Assembly: GCA_030704615.1 (NCBI GenBank)
Contig: CM060733.1
Location: 11,348,001 to 11,412,000, forward strand
Reading direction: 5' to 3'
Source: Takakia lepidozioides
Taxonomy: Eukaryota > Streptophyta > Takakiopsida > Takakiales > Takakiaceae
Length of the DNA: 64,000 nucleotides
Positions within the stretch are counted from its first letter, which is position 1, and each line of letters opens with the position of its first letter. The notes below the pieces were generated by a model, which saw only the letters and a program-made list of their open reading frames with translations, was not told the DNA's origin and ran no database searches. This document shows positions 10,098 to 20,286 of this stretch, in pieces. A program made the position numbers and the translations under genes.

Positions 10098-13000
10098 GAG
10101 CAAGAGACACCAGAAACTTTTGATGGGAGCAATCACACACTTATTCTTGGATGGAGCAACAAACTGGTACTGATTTCTCTCCCTGCATGCTTCACCCAGG
10201 GTTTATGACCGCAAGGTTACAAGGCAGTCCCTGACACGCACATACACTCTGATGACCGTATGTAGTGAACTTAGGGTGCCGATTGAGTATGATTCTCCCG
10301 CTTTCTCTCTGTTTTGATACACACAGAACCTCCCCCCAAGTTGATGCCATTAGACATCAAAATCTTGCACTAAACCTGAAGATGATATGGTAGAGTGTGG
10401 GCTATGCAGGTATAGGGTCGTATATCAACAGCCCAGCTCGCAATTTAATGAGCCCATCTGAAAATCTCTCCCCCATGAAATCTATGGCAGAGCACAAATT
10501 TGAGCGTCTAAATAAACTAAGGTTGTATTCATACTGTATGAGGTGGAAGCTCCCCCAGGTCAGGCTCAACAGGCTTTGTCGATAGTAATCAAAGTTGGTT
10601 CCTTTCCTCAAAATGTATGCTACTTGTACAGGCTGTTGCAGAAGGTTTAAGATAGAACCATGGTAGTAGTTTTGGTAGCCTCACTTGCCACTGAAGGTCA
10701 GATTCCATAAAGGCTGGAGCAAAGTTCTGACTGTGAGTAAGCCCCACAAATTCTATATTGAGGTTATCCAAAAAGCAGGAGGGCTCACACCAAGAGAAGC
10801 AAGGCTATTGCATGTCGGTGATCGAGACAGGAACATGGTTAACACACCGCTTGATGATAGGATTCGCCTCATTTGTACTGTGCAACAAGTGTGACACAGT
10901 GATCATTTGTTTTTCTCTTGCATGGTATGTAGGATATGAGGAGGATATGCTTTGTCTTTCAGAGGCTGTTCAGCATTGGCTGAGGCCTTTACTTATCAAG
11001 ACCAGAATGGCAGACTTAACTTTAGGATGCACTGTTTCTATTGAAGCCTAATTTGCTTTGTGTGTGATTAACACGTGTCCCATAAACTCACTTAAGCTTC
11101 CTTCGGATGCTAGAAAGTTCCCTCTTTCCTGCGGCCTCCTGTGATGTAGCAGTCCTCCCCCCCCCGCCCTTCTCTCTCCCTCTCTCTCTCCCCACCTGGT
11201 CCCATGGCCCTTGGTGGCCTTCTGCGGATGCTATTAAGGTTCTTTAACTCTACCTCCGCACAACCTATGAGACATCCCCTTGGTGTCTGTTGCTTAAGGA
11301 CATTTATTGATGTGGTGCAGAGTTCGCTTCTGACACAGCTGGCCATTGCAAATCAGAGCATGGGTGGGGGTGTGATTGTTATCCTGGCCAACCGCGAGAG
11401 GAAGCAGATGGAACTGGATATTGAAAGTGAAAAAATTGACTTGTTGGGGACAAAGGTCATATACAGCTGTGGCAGCCCCCTTGATGAGGCAGGTCTGCAG
11501 AAGGTGTGTGTCTGTATGAGGAGGGGCTGGGTTTTTGGGGGGGGAAAAGGGAGAGAGAATGTGCTCATAAGATGGGGCTTGCTGTAACCTTGTGGCCATA
11601 GACCCCCGCCTACTTTGGGCGAAACAGGAGGGAACAGACAATACCTTTGTGACAGGCTCACTCTAGTAGTAGGCCTTACCTTGATATAAACAAATTGGTC
11701 AGGCCTTCCAGATTTCCTCCTTCACAAGTCAATCTGCTGTGGAGATTGTACTCATAAGACGTTGTTTGCCGTAGCCTTGTGGCCAATCTGCTGTGGAGAG
11801 AGAGAGACAGATGTACTCATAAGACTTTGTTTGACCTTGTGGCCATAGACCCTGCGCCCAGTTTGGGCGGAACAAAAGGGACCAGGACCTTTGTGAGGGG
11901 CTCACAAAGAGAGAGAGATTGTACTCATAAGACAGTGTTTGCCGTAGCCTTGTGGCCATTGACCCCGCGCCCAGTTTGAACGGAACATATAGGGACAGAA
12001 ACTACCTTTGTCAGGGGCTGACACCGGTAGTATGATTTACCTTGGAATAAACAGTTGATCCGAGATTTCCAGATATCCTCCAGAAATCCCTTCACACAAG
12101 CATCAATCTAATGTGTGTGATTTGCCCAATAGCTAGACCCCAAAAGGGCCTGGGCTTTTGGCTCAGCCTCAAGATTTTCAAAGCTGTTAAACAGAGGTAC
12201 AGGCACAATTTCCTTGATGGAATTGAAGAGGGTGTCCCGTTGGTGAGAGTAGCCATGACAATGAATCAGGAAGTGAATATTGTCTTCAGGTTGCCCACAC
12301 AACGGGCACTTACAATCCCCCTTTCCTCTCTGCTACTGTTTGTTGTTCAAAGGTAGGCTACCCGCCCTGAGTTTGAATTTCAGTCTAGTGCCGAGGTGGG
12401 TAGACCCTTGAGGTCATCCATGATGGCGTCACCCATGTCACAGACTGGAAAGAGGTTCAGGGAAGTTTTCTGCCTAACTTCATTTTCTTCAGACAATTTC
12501 CTGGCAATAGACATGGCTTCGGAAACTTCAGCTTCTAAGCCGGATTTATCCAGCAGGGTCATGGCTAGTGGACTAAGATTCAGATCCTTGAAAATCTCTT
12601 CTACCCTTTTCCGCCAGGATTTAATCTGTTTGACAGGGCGGTCCTGCTTCCAAGATATAGAGTCGATTAACTTAGGATATCTGGTATTTAGCCATACGTT
12701 GCAGCTGACCCTACCATCTGATTTTGAATTCATCGCGTCGGGAGCTTAAGGGAGGAATGCCAAACCCACCCCGAACAGCCACATTAGCTGTTTTGGAGCA
12801 TGTTGACATGCACTCCTTGAGCACCCCGACTTGGATGGATTCAAGAGACTTAGCCTGGTTGGATTTATCAACCCATACAGCAGATGCATACTCCAAGGCC
12901 GGCCTGATAACGCGGCAAAGCATGGTTTTTTTGACTTCAGAGTTGATCCCTCTGCAGTGGAAAATTTTAATGAGACCCAGCGCTTTGCGTTTGCCAGATT

Positions 13001-16000
13001 GAACCACTCTTTCAATATGTGCTTCCCAATTACAGTTGGAGGAAAACTCAACGCCAAGATAGGTGTAGGAGGGGAGAACAGGGATCTCTTGGCTTCCCCA
13101 CTGAAACTTGAGATCGCCTCCTCCTTCCCCCCAGTCGTTGAATGCCACCACTGCGCATTTACTGACATTGGCCTCTACCCCCCAAAGATCAAAGTATCTC
13201 TTCGCGCAATCTATCAGTCCCTGGAGGTTGGAAGGAGTCTCCCCTATGCCTGCGAAGTCATCCGAACATAAGGGCTGGTATGGTGGCATCACCCACCCTT
13301 AACCCAAATCCCTCACTTTCCACATCCTCCAGTAGTTGATTGATGAAAACATTGAAGAGCAGAGGGGAGAGGGTACATCCTTGAGCTACACCTTGGTCTA
13401 TGTCAAAGAAATTAGACTTCTGTCCATTTACAGTGACACAGCTTTTAGTGTGAGCATACAAGTTATGGACCACTCTCCACATCTTTCCCTTGATCCCGGA
13501 AGACCAGAGTCGGAGCCATAGACCGTCTCTCCACACAGTGTCATAGGCCTTTTTGACATCCAGGAAAAAGACAAAAGTAGGTTTCCCTTCTTTTTTCCTT
13601 CCCTGGATAATCTGGCTGAGTGTGAAGATATGATCCACGCAACCCCTGTTTCACCGAAAGCCAGCTTGGCCTTCATGGAAACAACCTCTGGACTCCAGAT
13701 CAACCTCGAGACGAGTACTTATAACTCTGCAGAATATCTTGCCAACTGCATTAAGAAGCGTGTTGCCCCGATAGTTACCCGGCTCTTCTCTGTCACCTTT
13801 CTTATATAAATTGACAATGACCCCCTGCCGCCAACGAAAGGAATTTCAGTCCTCCACATAAGGTTAAAGAGAAGAACAAGGGCCTCTATCATAGGGTCAC
13901 CACCATGCTTGATAAGCTCATTGACAATGCCATCAGGGCCACCAGCTTTGTATCCGTTTAGGTGCTCAATTGCTTCCGCAATCTCAGAGGAACTAATGGG
14001 AGCGTTATAACCCTTTGAAATATACTCCAGTTCATCAGGGCTGTCTTGAATCATAGACACAGTTCTTTCTACTGTGTCATTCCATTCTTCAGAAAACCCC
14101 TCGCTGCTAGAACTAGAATTTCTGCCAAGTGTACTGTAGTGGGTTTCAAAGGTGTTGACAATGTCAGCCGTTGAAGTCACCACTGCACCCTTAGGGGTCC
14201 TCAGCGCTTGTACTTGCTGACAATTTTTCGGCTTGTACGGACGTTGAAGGGCCAAGCAGAATTTCTTGTCATTACCACCATGGTGGTTTGAGTTTATTTC
14301 CCCGTATAATTTATCCCAATATAGTTTCTTCTGAGACCTTACAAGCTGATTGATATCTTTGCGGAGCTGGTAGTACTTAACCCAAAGGTCATTATTGACT
14401 TTCATTCTGCAGCACTCTTTATAGAGGGCTCGTCTCTCGGCAATCTTGTGTTTGATCTCATTGGTCCACCAATTAACAGCTCTACCGCAGACAATTAGTT
14501 TCCTCCCAATGATCTTTTCAGCCACAGAAGAGACGAAACTCTCCCAAGAGTCCACCGCACTTTCGACTTCATTTCTTGCATTGCCAGCGCGAGATTGAAG
14601 GTCTTGGAGCGAATGGACAAAGTTGGGCAGAGCCTCTCGCAAGGCCTGGACATACTCAGCCTTGACCTCTTCATTTCGGAATTTTTCAATGCGCCACTTC
14701 TGGATCGAACGTTTCACAGATCTCTTGGTGTTGGGGAAACACCTTTTGATCTCAGTCCAAACCAGAAAGTGGTCAGAGGTACCAATATTAGTTCTGTCAA
14801 TTAATACATTGGCACACTGGGGAAACAGATTCTTGTCCACTATGATATAATCCACAATGGATCGTTCCCCAGTTTGGGCTTTCTCACGAGTCCACTGCAT
14901 TGGGTCACCTTTTGACCTATTGTTCAGGGTCGAAAGCTGAAGCTCTTCCAAACAGTTAATTAACCGTCTTCCCTTAGAGTTCAGCTCGTCCTCACCAAAA
15001 GGTCCGATGATATCATCCTGGTGAAGACCTTTACCCACCCGGGCATTGAAGTCACCCAATAAGACCACCTGACCCTTGGCAAGGAACTTAGCACAGTCCA
15101 GCTTTACGTCTTCGAAGGCTTTATCTGCGTCAGCACTAAGGGTCCCTCTGTGGGCATGTAAACACATCCCACAAAGAGGTCCTTCCTACTCACGCTGCCC
15201 TTCAATTTCAGTTTCAGCCAGATACTGTGCTCATACCGCAAATCCTTGTTGATAATTTCACAATTGTCACACAAGAAATCTCAGACAAAGAAGCCAACAC
15301 CTTTTTGCCCACGCTTGGGAGAGGTCACCGTAAGCGCACACATCTTGCCAAACCAACGGTAGCCGTTGACATCTCCAACCAGTTTGTCCGAAGTTTCCCA
15401 TGTCTCTTGCCCAGCACAGATATGAATACCATTTGACTGAAGAACTTGTCCCACTTCAAATTGTTTCCTTTGGTTAGTCAACCCCGAGAAGCTGAAAGTG
15501 CCCAGCCGCAAGCCAGCCTTTTGCATATGGATTGTTTGCCGTCTAGGGAGCCTATGATTGCTCCTGAACGACCAACCGCTCTGCAAAGGGGGATCAGTTG
15601 CCGCATGTATTTTGGGCGTCTAGAGTAAACTTTATAAGGATTGGCAAACCATGCAGAGTGCCAAATCCTTCAGGCGAAGATTTAATTCTTCTAGAGTAAA
15701 CCTTAAGGATTGGCGCAAACCATTCAGAGTGCCAAATCCTTCAGGCGAAGATTTAATTCTTCTAGAGTAAACCTTAAGGATTGGCAATCCATTCAGAGTG
15801 CCAAATCCTTCAGGTTCCTGACGCTCAGCCTCAGCACACATAGGGCCAACTAACCTGTCTGGCTGCTTGGTATCAATCTCTTCCAGGGCTTCAAACCGGT
15901 TAGAAACTTTCAAGTTGAAGTCCCCACAGTTGACTGTCTTCCTAGAGCCCCTCATTGAATCACCAATGTCTAAGACCGCCCTCCAACCAGTCAAGTGGCG

Positions 16001-19000
16001 AATTTCTTTGAAGCTGATTTGATGTGGGATTCTATTTGTAGCAGATTTAGGCAATGAAACCTTCAAAGTACCTCTGTTATCCAATCTTGAGATGGTGCCA
16101 TTAGCCACATAATCCAAGCCTAAGCTGGAGCAGATAGTTTTAAAGGACACATCGTCCATCCTGGGATTCACCCCAAAAACTACACATGAAGCTCTAGATT
16201 TGGCATAAGTAACCATTTCCCAGGAATCACCCTGAGTAGTGTTATTATCGGAGTGGCCAAATATTTTTTCTGTATACGCAGGCTGTAAGTTTAAGCACAA
16301 GGACCAACCCTAGCCCAAGTGCCGAGCATGCTCCATTTTGGGCGGAGGGGCTGCCCCCAAGCGGTAGGGGTCCGCTTGTTACCATCCAGAGATCACCACT
16401 CCAAAGGAGCTGCAGGGAATGGCCCGCGTAGACATGTTCTAAAGAGGGAGAGGCCCCAGACTCTCCAACTAAATCCAATGTACTACCTTACCCAAAGCAG
16501 AGTGCTTCAGGTCAAAACAAACCAAGACACGAGGTCGCAAGGCCGGCATTTAGTCACAGAGACATTTATGTACTCCCATTTCAAGTCCACCCAATGTCGA
16601 TAGGCTTCCTAGAGGCAGGGAGGTGACACAAAGAGAGAGAGAGAGAGGGAGAGAGAGAGAGTAATTGGCTATGACACATCCTTGTGGGCATGTACTGTGA
16701 ATGACAATCTGGGATTGAGTGTCGATGTATGGGCGTGGTAGGTAGGCCTCCAAGTGCCTTTGACTATCATAGCTGAGACTGTCAAGGATAAGGAATTTCT
16801 GAAAAGACGTGTATCTACCTCTGATCGCAGTAAAGTGAGCCAAGACATGTGCATGCATGGGGAAATATCCATTCCATTTGAGATAACTGAGCCCATCCAC
16901 TTTTTCCAAGTGTTAGCAAGCTCTTTGGCAACCCAGCCCTCTGGTGATGGATGTCGAAAACAAGGCAAACAGATGGTAAAGGCTTTAAAAAAATGGCTGT
17001 CCCTGAGTTCAATGCAAGTGTTTCAATACAACTTGATATCTCGGCCCTCAGGTCACTGCACATGTATCCTCCAGCGCAGAGATAGAGCTCAGAGACAGAT
17101 TCATTTATTGTTGAGAAGAATCCACGTTGGACTGTTGACTGTAAGGCCATTATCCTGGTGCATGGAACAAGAGATACAATCAGGAATGTAACTATACTCT
17201 GTGTTGGGGTTTTGCAGGTCTCGGTGTCTGAGGCTCGCTCTATAATTGTCCTTGCAGAGTCTGATGATGCAGATGAGGTAAGATGGCTTTCCACTGCTTG
17301 CTGATTAGATATTTTCATAGGAAGTTGAGCTGGTAGGAGCCAGCCTCACGGGTGGAGAAGAAAAAGAAGAAAATGTGGCCTCATCTATGACGCGAAAGAA
17401 TAAAGTTTATTATGTTCACTGCGATCCTGAAAGGCAGAGCAAGAGCAAGAGAGAGACACTAGCGGAGCCATTTCAAAGAGAATCAGACAAACACATGATG
17501 AAAACTGATACATAGGGGTGTCTGGCAGAGTGATGAGCTGGCAAGGAAGATTGTACAAACTATATTAACAAGTGGGGATCAAGGGATTTGGGGTCATATC
17601 GTGGTGGAGCTCATCGACAAGGAGAATGAAGCTTGGGTGAAGCAAGCAGGTGGCGAGCTTGTAGAGACAGTTGTGGCGCACGATGTGATAGACCGCCTCA
17701 TGGTCCAATTTGCACGCCAACCTGGTCTTGCTCAGGTCCAATTCAGACTTTGCAGATGTGTAATTGGGGCAACCTGACTCATGCATGGCTAACATTCTCA
17801 CAGGAGCTCAGGTTAAGAAGCCGGGGAATGGTTGTAGCCATAGATTTCAGTCTTTCTCTTTTGGTTCATTAGCCTTGGCTGTTCTTCCTTCTTTGTTTGT
17901 TTGTTCCACGTTTTTGACTGATAAGCTTTGGGCTTCTTGTCGATGTCAGGAAGTTTAGTTCCTTTTTCATTTCCCTTGCGAGTGTTAATATTCTTTCAGT
18001 GAATGCAGGTATGGCAGGATATCCTGGGATTTGACAATGCCGAGTTCTATGTGAAGAGGTGGCCAGAGTTAGACGGTCTTCGCTTTGGAGATGTGTTGAT
18101 CAGCTTTCCAGATGCAATACCTTGTGGCGTCAAAGTGATGGCCAATGATGGCAAGATTGTGTTGAATCCTGATGATGAGTACATACTCTCTGAGGGGGAT
18201 GAGCTGCTGGTTGTCGCTGAGGATGATGACTCGTATGCCCCTTCTGGGTCCTTACCAGAAGTACGTTCTGTTTCTACTAGAAAATTTGGCTGATTTCCGT
18301 CTGCATCAGAGCCCTTTTATCGTCGGGTTGACTGTGAATGGGTTTTCAAAGCTTCGACAAGAGAAGGCATATTGTTGATGAGATGTTAGTTTGTTTTTCA
18401 CACACAAGGTGCCTTTTATGATGCACCATGCTCACATTTTCTTCCCACTCTCCTGTTTCTGCTGTAGATCCGGAAAAGCTCACTACCTAAGAGTGGAAGC
18501 AATTTGAAGGTTCCAAAGAAAGTTTTGTTCTGTGGATGGCGTCGCGACATGGATGACATGATCACGGTAGGTCCTTGTGAGATGTAGCTCTTGGGCTTTG
18601 GAGGGTATACATTTAAAATACAATCACTATTGCTGCAAGTTGGAGAGTAGAGGAAGGATGGGGTGTGGGCTCTGTTGTGTCAATCTCTAGTCAGATGGGG
18701 TTCTCTGCTTATGAAGTTTTGTGGCTGAGGAGCAAAGTATGCATGGAGATTGCTTTATGTGTTCGACAATTGGGGTCTTTTCTGGATCTGTACCCAGAAA
18801 TTTGGGCTTTATTCTGACATCATACATTGTGGGGGGACTTTGTTCTTGTGCAGGTGTTGGAGTCATCATTAGCCCCAGATTCAGAGCTCTGGATATTCAG
18901 TGAGGTGCCTGAACACGAAAGGGAAAAGAGACTAATGGAGAAAGGCGTCCATGCAAGGGAGTTCAAAAATGTGAAGCTCATCCACTGCGAGGGAAATGCT

Positions 19001-20286
19001 GTCAACAAAAAACATCTTGAACACCTACCCCTCGAAACATTTGATTCGGTGGGTGGCTTATACATTGATTAGTTGTCCCTCCTCGCTTAATTTTCTGACA
19101 TGTTTACTTCAAACATTCTGGAGCTGTAGGCAAAGAGTAAAAATGTCTGTAGTCTTCCAGTGAGCATCTACCATAGAAGTTGTAGCTCATTTGAAAAGTA
19201 CCTACCGGAAGCGCCTTTAATGTTTTCTAGAGAGACTCTCTCACTCTCACCCTCTGGAGGATCTCAAGTGTGATCATGATTGACTGATAAGTAAGTGTTG
19301 TTCTGGCCCTGCAGATTTTGGTTGTTATGGACGGAGATGCTCCAATGGATGCTGAACACTCCCCCCTCGCAACTTTGCTGTTAATCCGTAGTATTCAGGT
19401 ACTTTTGAGAGTTCAATACTTCTCTCCTTCTGCCTTGGAAGGGACTTAACCTTCGTATCCTTGCTACTCTCCATGTTTGTTAGATTTTCTTGGTAAGAAG
19501 TCCAGAGTTCGTAGGCCCTGATTTTCCTCCTGGTAAGAACAGGAGGAGGATTTTGTGCGCTTCTACCTTTTTTTTATCAACCCTCCATTCTGACAAAGGT
19601 GAGGTTCTTGTGGTTGTTTTGTGCTGTAGTCAAAGCGAATGCCCCACAGCGAAGCCAAGGCCATTCAATTACGTCAAGGGGGCTCCACGAAAAGCACCTG
19701 GATCCACGAAATACTGCACTGTCCGAAACAGTCAATAATAATCAATGAAATTCTTGATGCCGGGACAAAAGATCTCCTTCCTGAAGCAGATTATCCGCTT
19801 ATGCATAAGACAGATGATGTGATGGTGAGCATGGCACTGGCTATGGTGGCAGAAGACAAGCAAATCAATGGTGTGCTGGATGAGCTTTTTGCAGATGAGG
19901 TAAGCTCTTCTCCGAACACTTTTAACCCTTGGAGTTCAATCTTCTAATTCTAGACCCACTGTGGTACCTTAGGGCATAGATTTTAAGAGATTGCCTGTCA
20001 TACTAAAGCTATTCGATCTGAGAGGTTCTAAGATTGTGAACTTATTTAGATGATTATTTGGTGTGTGGGGCAGGGGAATGAAATTTACATTCGGCCAGCT
20101 GATATGTATCTAGATGAAGACAAAGAGGAGCTAAGCTTCTATGAGCTCATGCTACGTGCTCGTCAGAGACAAGAGATCATCATAGGCTACCAATCAGATC
20201 GAGCAGTCATCAACCCACCCCAGAAAGAGGTCCAGAAAAACTGGTCCATGGATGACAGCTTCATTGTTCTTGCACAAAAAGCATGA
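10098..20286 (+). CDS. CASTOR/POLLUX-type nuclear-envelope ion channel, C-terminal exons
   Basis: CASTOR and POLLUX (DMI1) are cation channels of the plant nuclear envelope needed for symbiotic calcium spiking. Ten exons can be joined, all at phase 0: about 10098-10166 (NHTLILGWSNKL), 11321-11503 (LAIANQSMGGGVIVILANRE), 17218-17277 (VSVSEARSIIVLAE), 17529-17735 (GHIVVELIDKEN, ETVVAHDVIDRLM), 18009-18260 (WQDILGFDNAEFYVKRWPEL), 18468-18566 (KVLFCGWRRDMDDMIT), 18854-19048 (APDSELWIFSEVPE), 19315-19398 (LATLLLIRSIQ), 19630-19899 (MVSMALAMVAEDKQING) and 20074-20286 (FYELMLRARQR, AVINPP, stop at 20284). They cover the RCK-like cytosolic region and the family's conserved C-terminus with no stop or frameshift. 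The transmembrane helices and pore (ADSGNH-type filter) are not visible upstream. They either lie left of the window, across the PPR-filled region, or are lost. The first exon's 5' edge is a guess. Confidence 0.88.
10685..10894 (+). pseudogene. Possible HAD-superfamily hydrolase fragment inside a channel-gene intron
   Basis: Within the intron between 10166 and 11321, one frame reads VSKPHKFYIEVIQKAGG, REARLLHVGDRDRN and MVNTPLDDRIRLI. The order S-K-P...LHVGD-x-x-x-N resembles motifs III and IV of HAD-like phosphatases (Lys, then GD..ND). Only this segment is present; the DxD nucleophile region is not seen. The expected Asp after Asn is replaced by Met-Val. It may be a relic of an inserted gene piece. 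Assignment is tentative. Confidence 0.3.
11568..12110 (+). repeat. Direct repeats with core CCTTGTGGCCATAGACCC
   Basis: Four staggered copies of a unit are present: starts near 11568, 11750, 11813 and 11924. Each begins around 'actcataagac' and contains 'ttgccgtagccttgtggcca' and, where complete, 'tagaccc(c)gcgcccagtttgggcggaaca..gggac'. Two copies continue through 'accttg(g)ataaac..ccagat(t/a)tcctcc..ttcaca..caatct' (about 11680-11740 and 12040-12112). A more diverged copy occurs at 26455-26540. Type unknown; the dispersed copy argues for a mobile origin. Confidence 0.6.
12108..15600 (-). pseudogene. LINE ORF2: AP endonuclease, reverse transcriptase, zinc knuckle
   Basis: The product nicks DNA and reverse-transcribes the element's RNA. 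Endonuclease motifs run from about 15530 to 14790: GIHICAGQETWE, VLLGDFNARVG, DYIIVD and GTSDHFLV. RT motifs follow: GYKAGGPDGIVNELIK (about 13900), FFLDVKKAYDTVWR (13550), QGVAQGCTLSPLLFNVFINQ (13370), the F-x-DD box (13262) and YLGVEFSS (13040). The C-terminal knuckle is CGQPEDNIHFLIHC (about 12290). Frameshifts fall near 15170, 13850, 13640 and 13262, and a stop near 12380, so the element is dead. The frameshift at 13262 removes one base inside the catalytic FADD box. The sequence does not look like the common plant L1 or RTE type; the clade needs a tree. Confidence 0.85.
15619..15813 (-). repeat. 71 bp tandem repeat in LINE ORF1
   Basis: Nearly three copies of a 71 bp unit begin at tctagagtaaac (15619, 15690, 15761) and each includes cagagtgccaaatccttcagg. 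Because 71 is not a multiple of three, each copy is read in a different frame. Confidence 0.9.
15632..16300 (-). pseudogene. LINE ORF1-like frame
   Basis: An open frame of about 220 codons lies directly 5' of ORF2 on the same strand, the place of ORF1 in LINEs. The first in-frame ATG is near 16213 (MVTYAKSRASC). It has no recognisable zinc knuckle or RRM to my eye, although SCVVFGVNPRMDD followed by LKVSLPKS could be a diverged RNA-binding fold. Its 3' third is made of a 71 bp tandem repeat (15619-15813), which adds repeated EGFGTLNGL blocks. Function is inferred from position only. Confidence 0.5.
16631..16662. repeat. (GA)n microsatellite
   Basis: A run of GA dinucleotides with one GGGA interruption, at the right edge of the LINE region. 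Confidence 0.9.

Larger units (their letters stand above)
12108..16600 (-). mobile_element. Non-LTR retrotransposon (LINE), decayed
   Basis: A minus-strand LINE sits inside the 5.7 kb intron of the channel gene, antisense to it. From its 5' side (right) it has a non-coding leader (about 16300-16600), an ORF1-like frame (15632-16300), and an ORF2 with endonuclease, reverse transcriptase and a C-terminal zinc knuckle (15600 down to 12108). The 3' boundary is placed where the flanking direct repeat (11568-12110) stops. I see no poly(A) tail or target duplication, so the ends are approximate. Confidence 0.85.

Noticed and set aside
11204-11320. Upstream extension of the channel exon to an ATG at 11204
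   Set aside because: The homologous part starts after tggtgcag at 11320, and the extension has no similarity to the family; it is intron read-through.
15619-15813. CRISPR-like array
   Set aside because: The units are contiguous 71 bp tandem repeats without unique spacers and lie in a eukaryotic retroelement.
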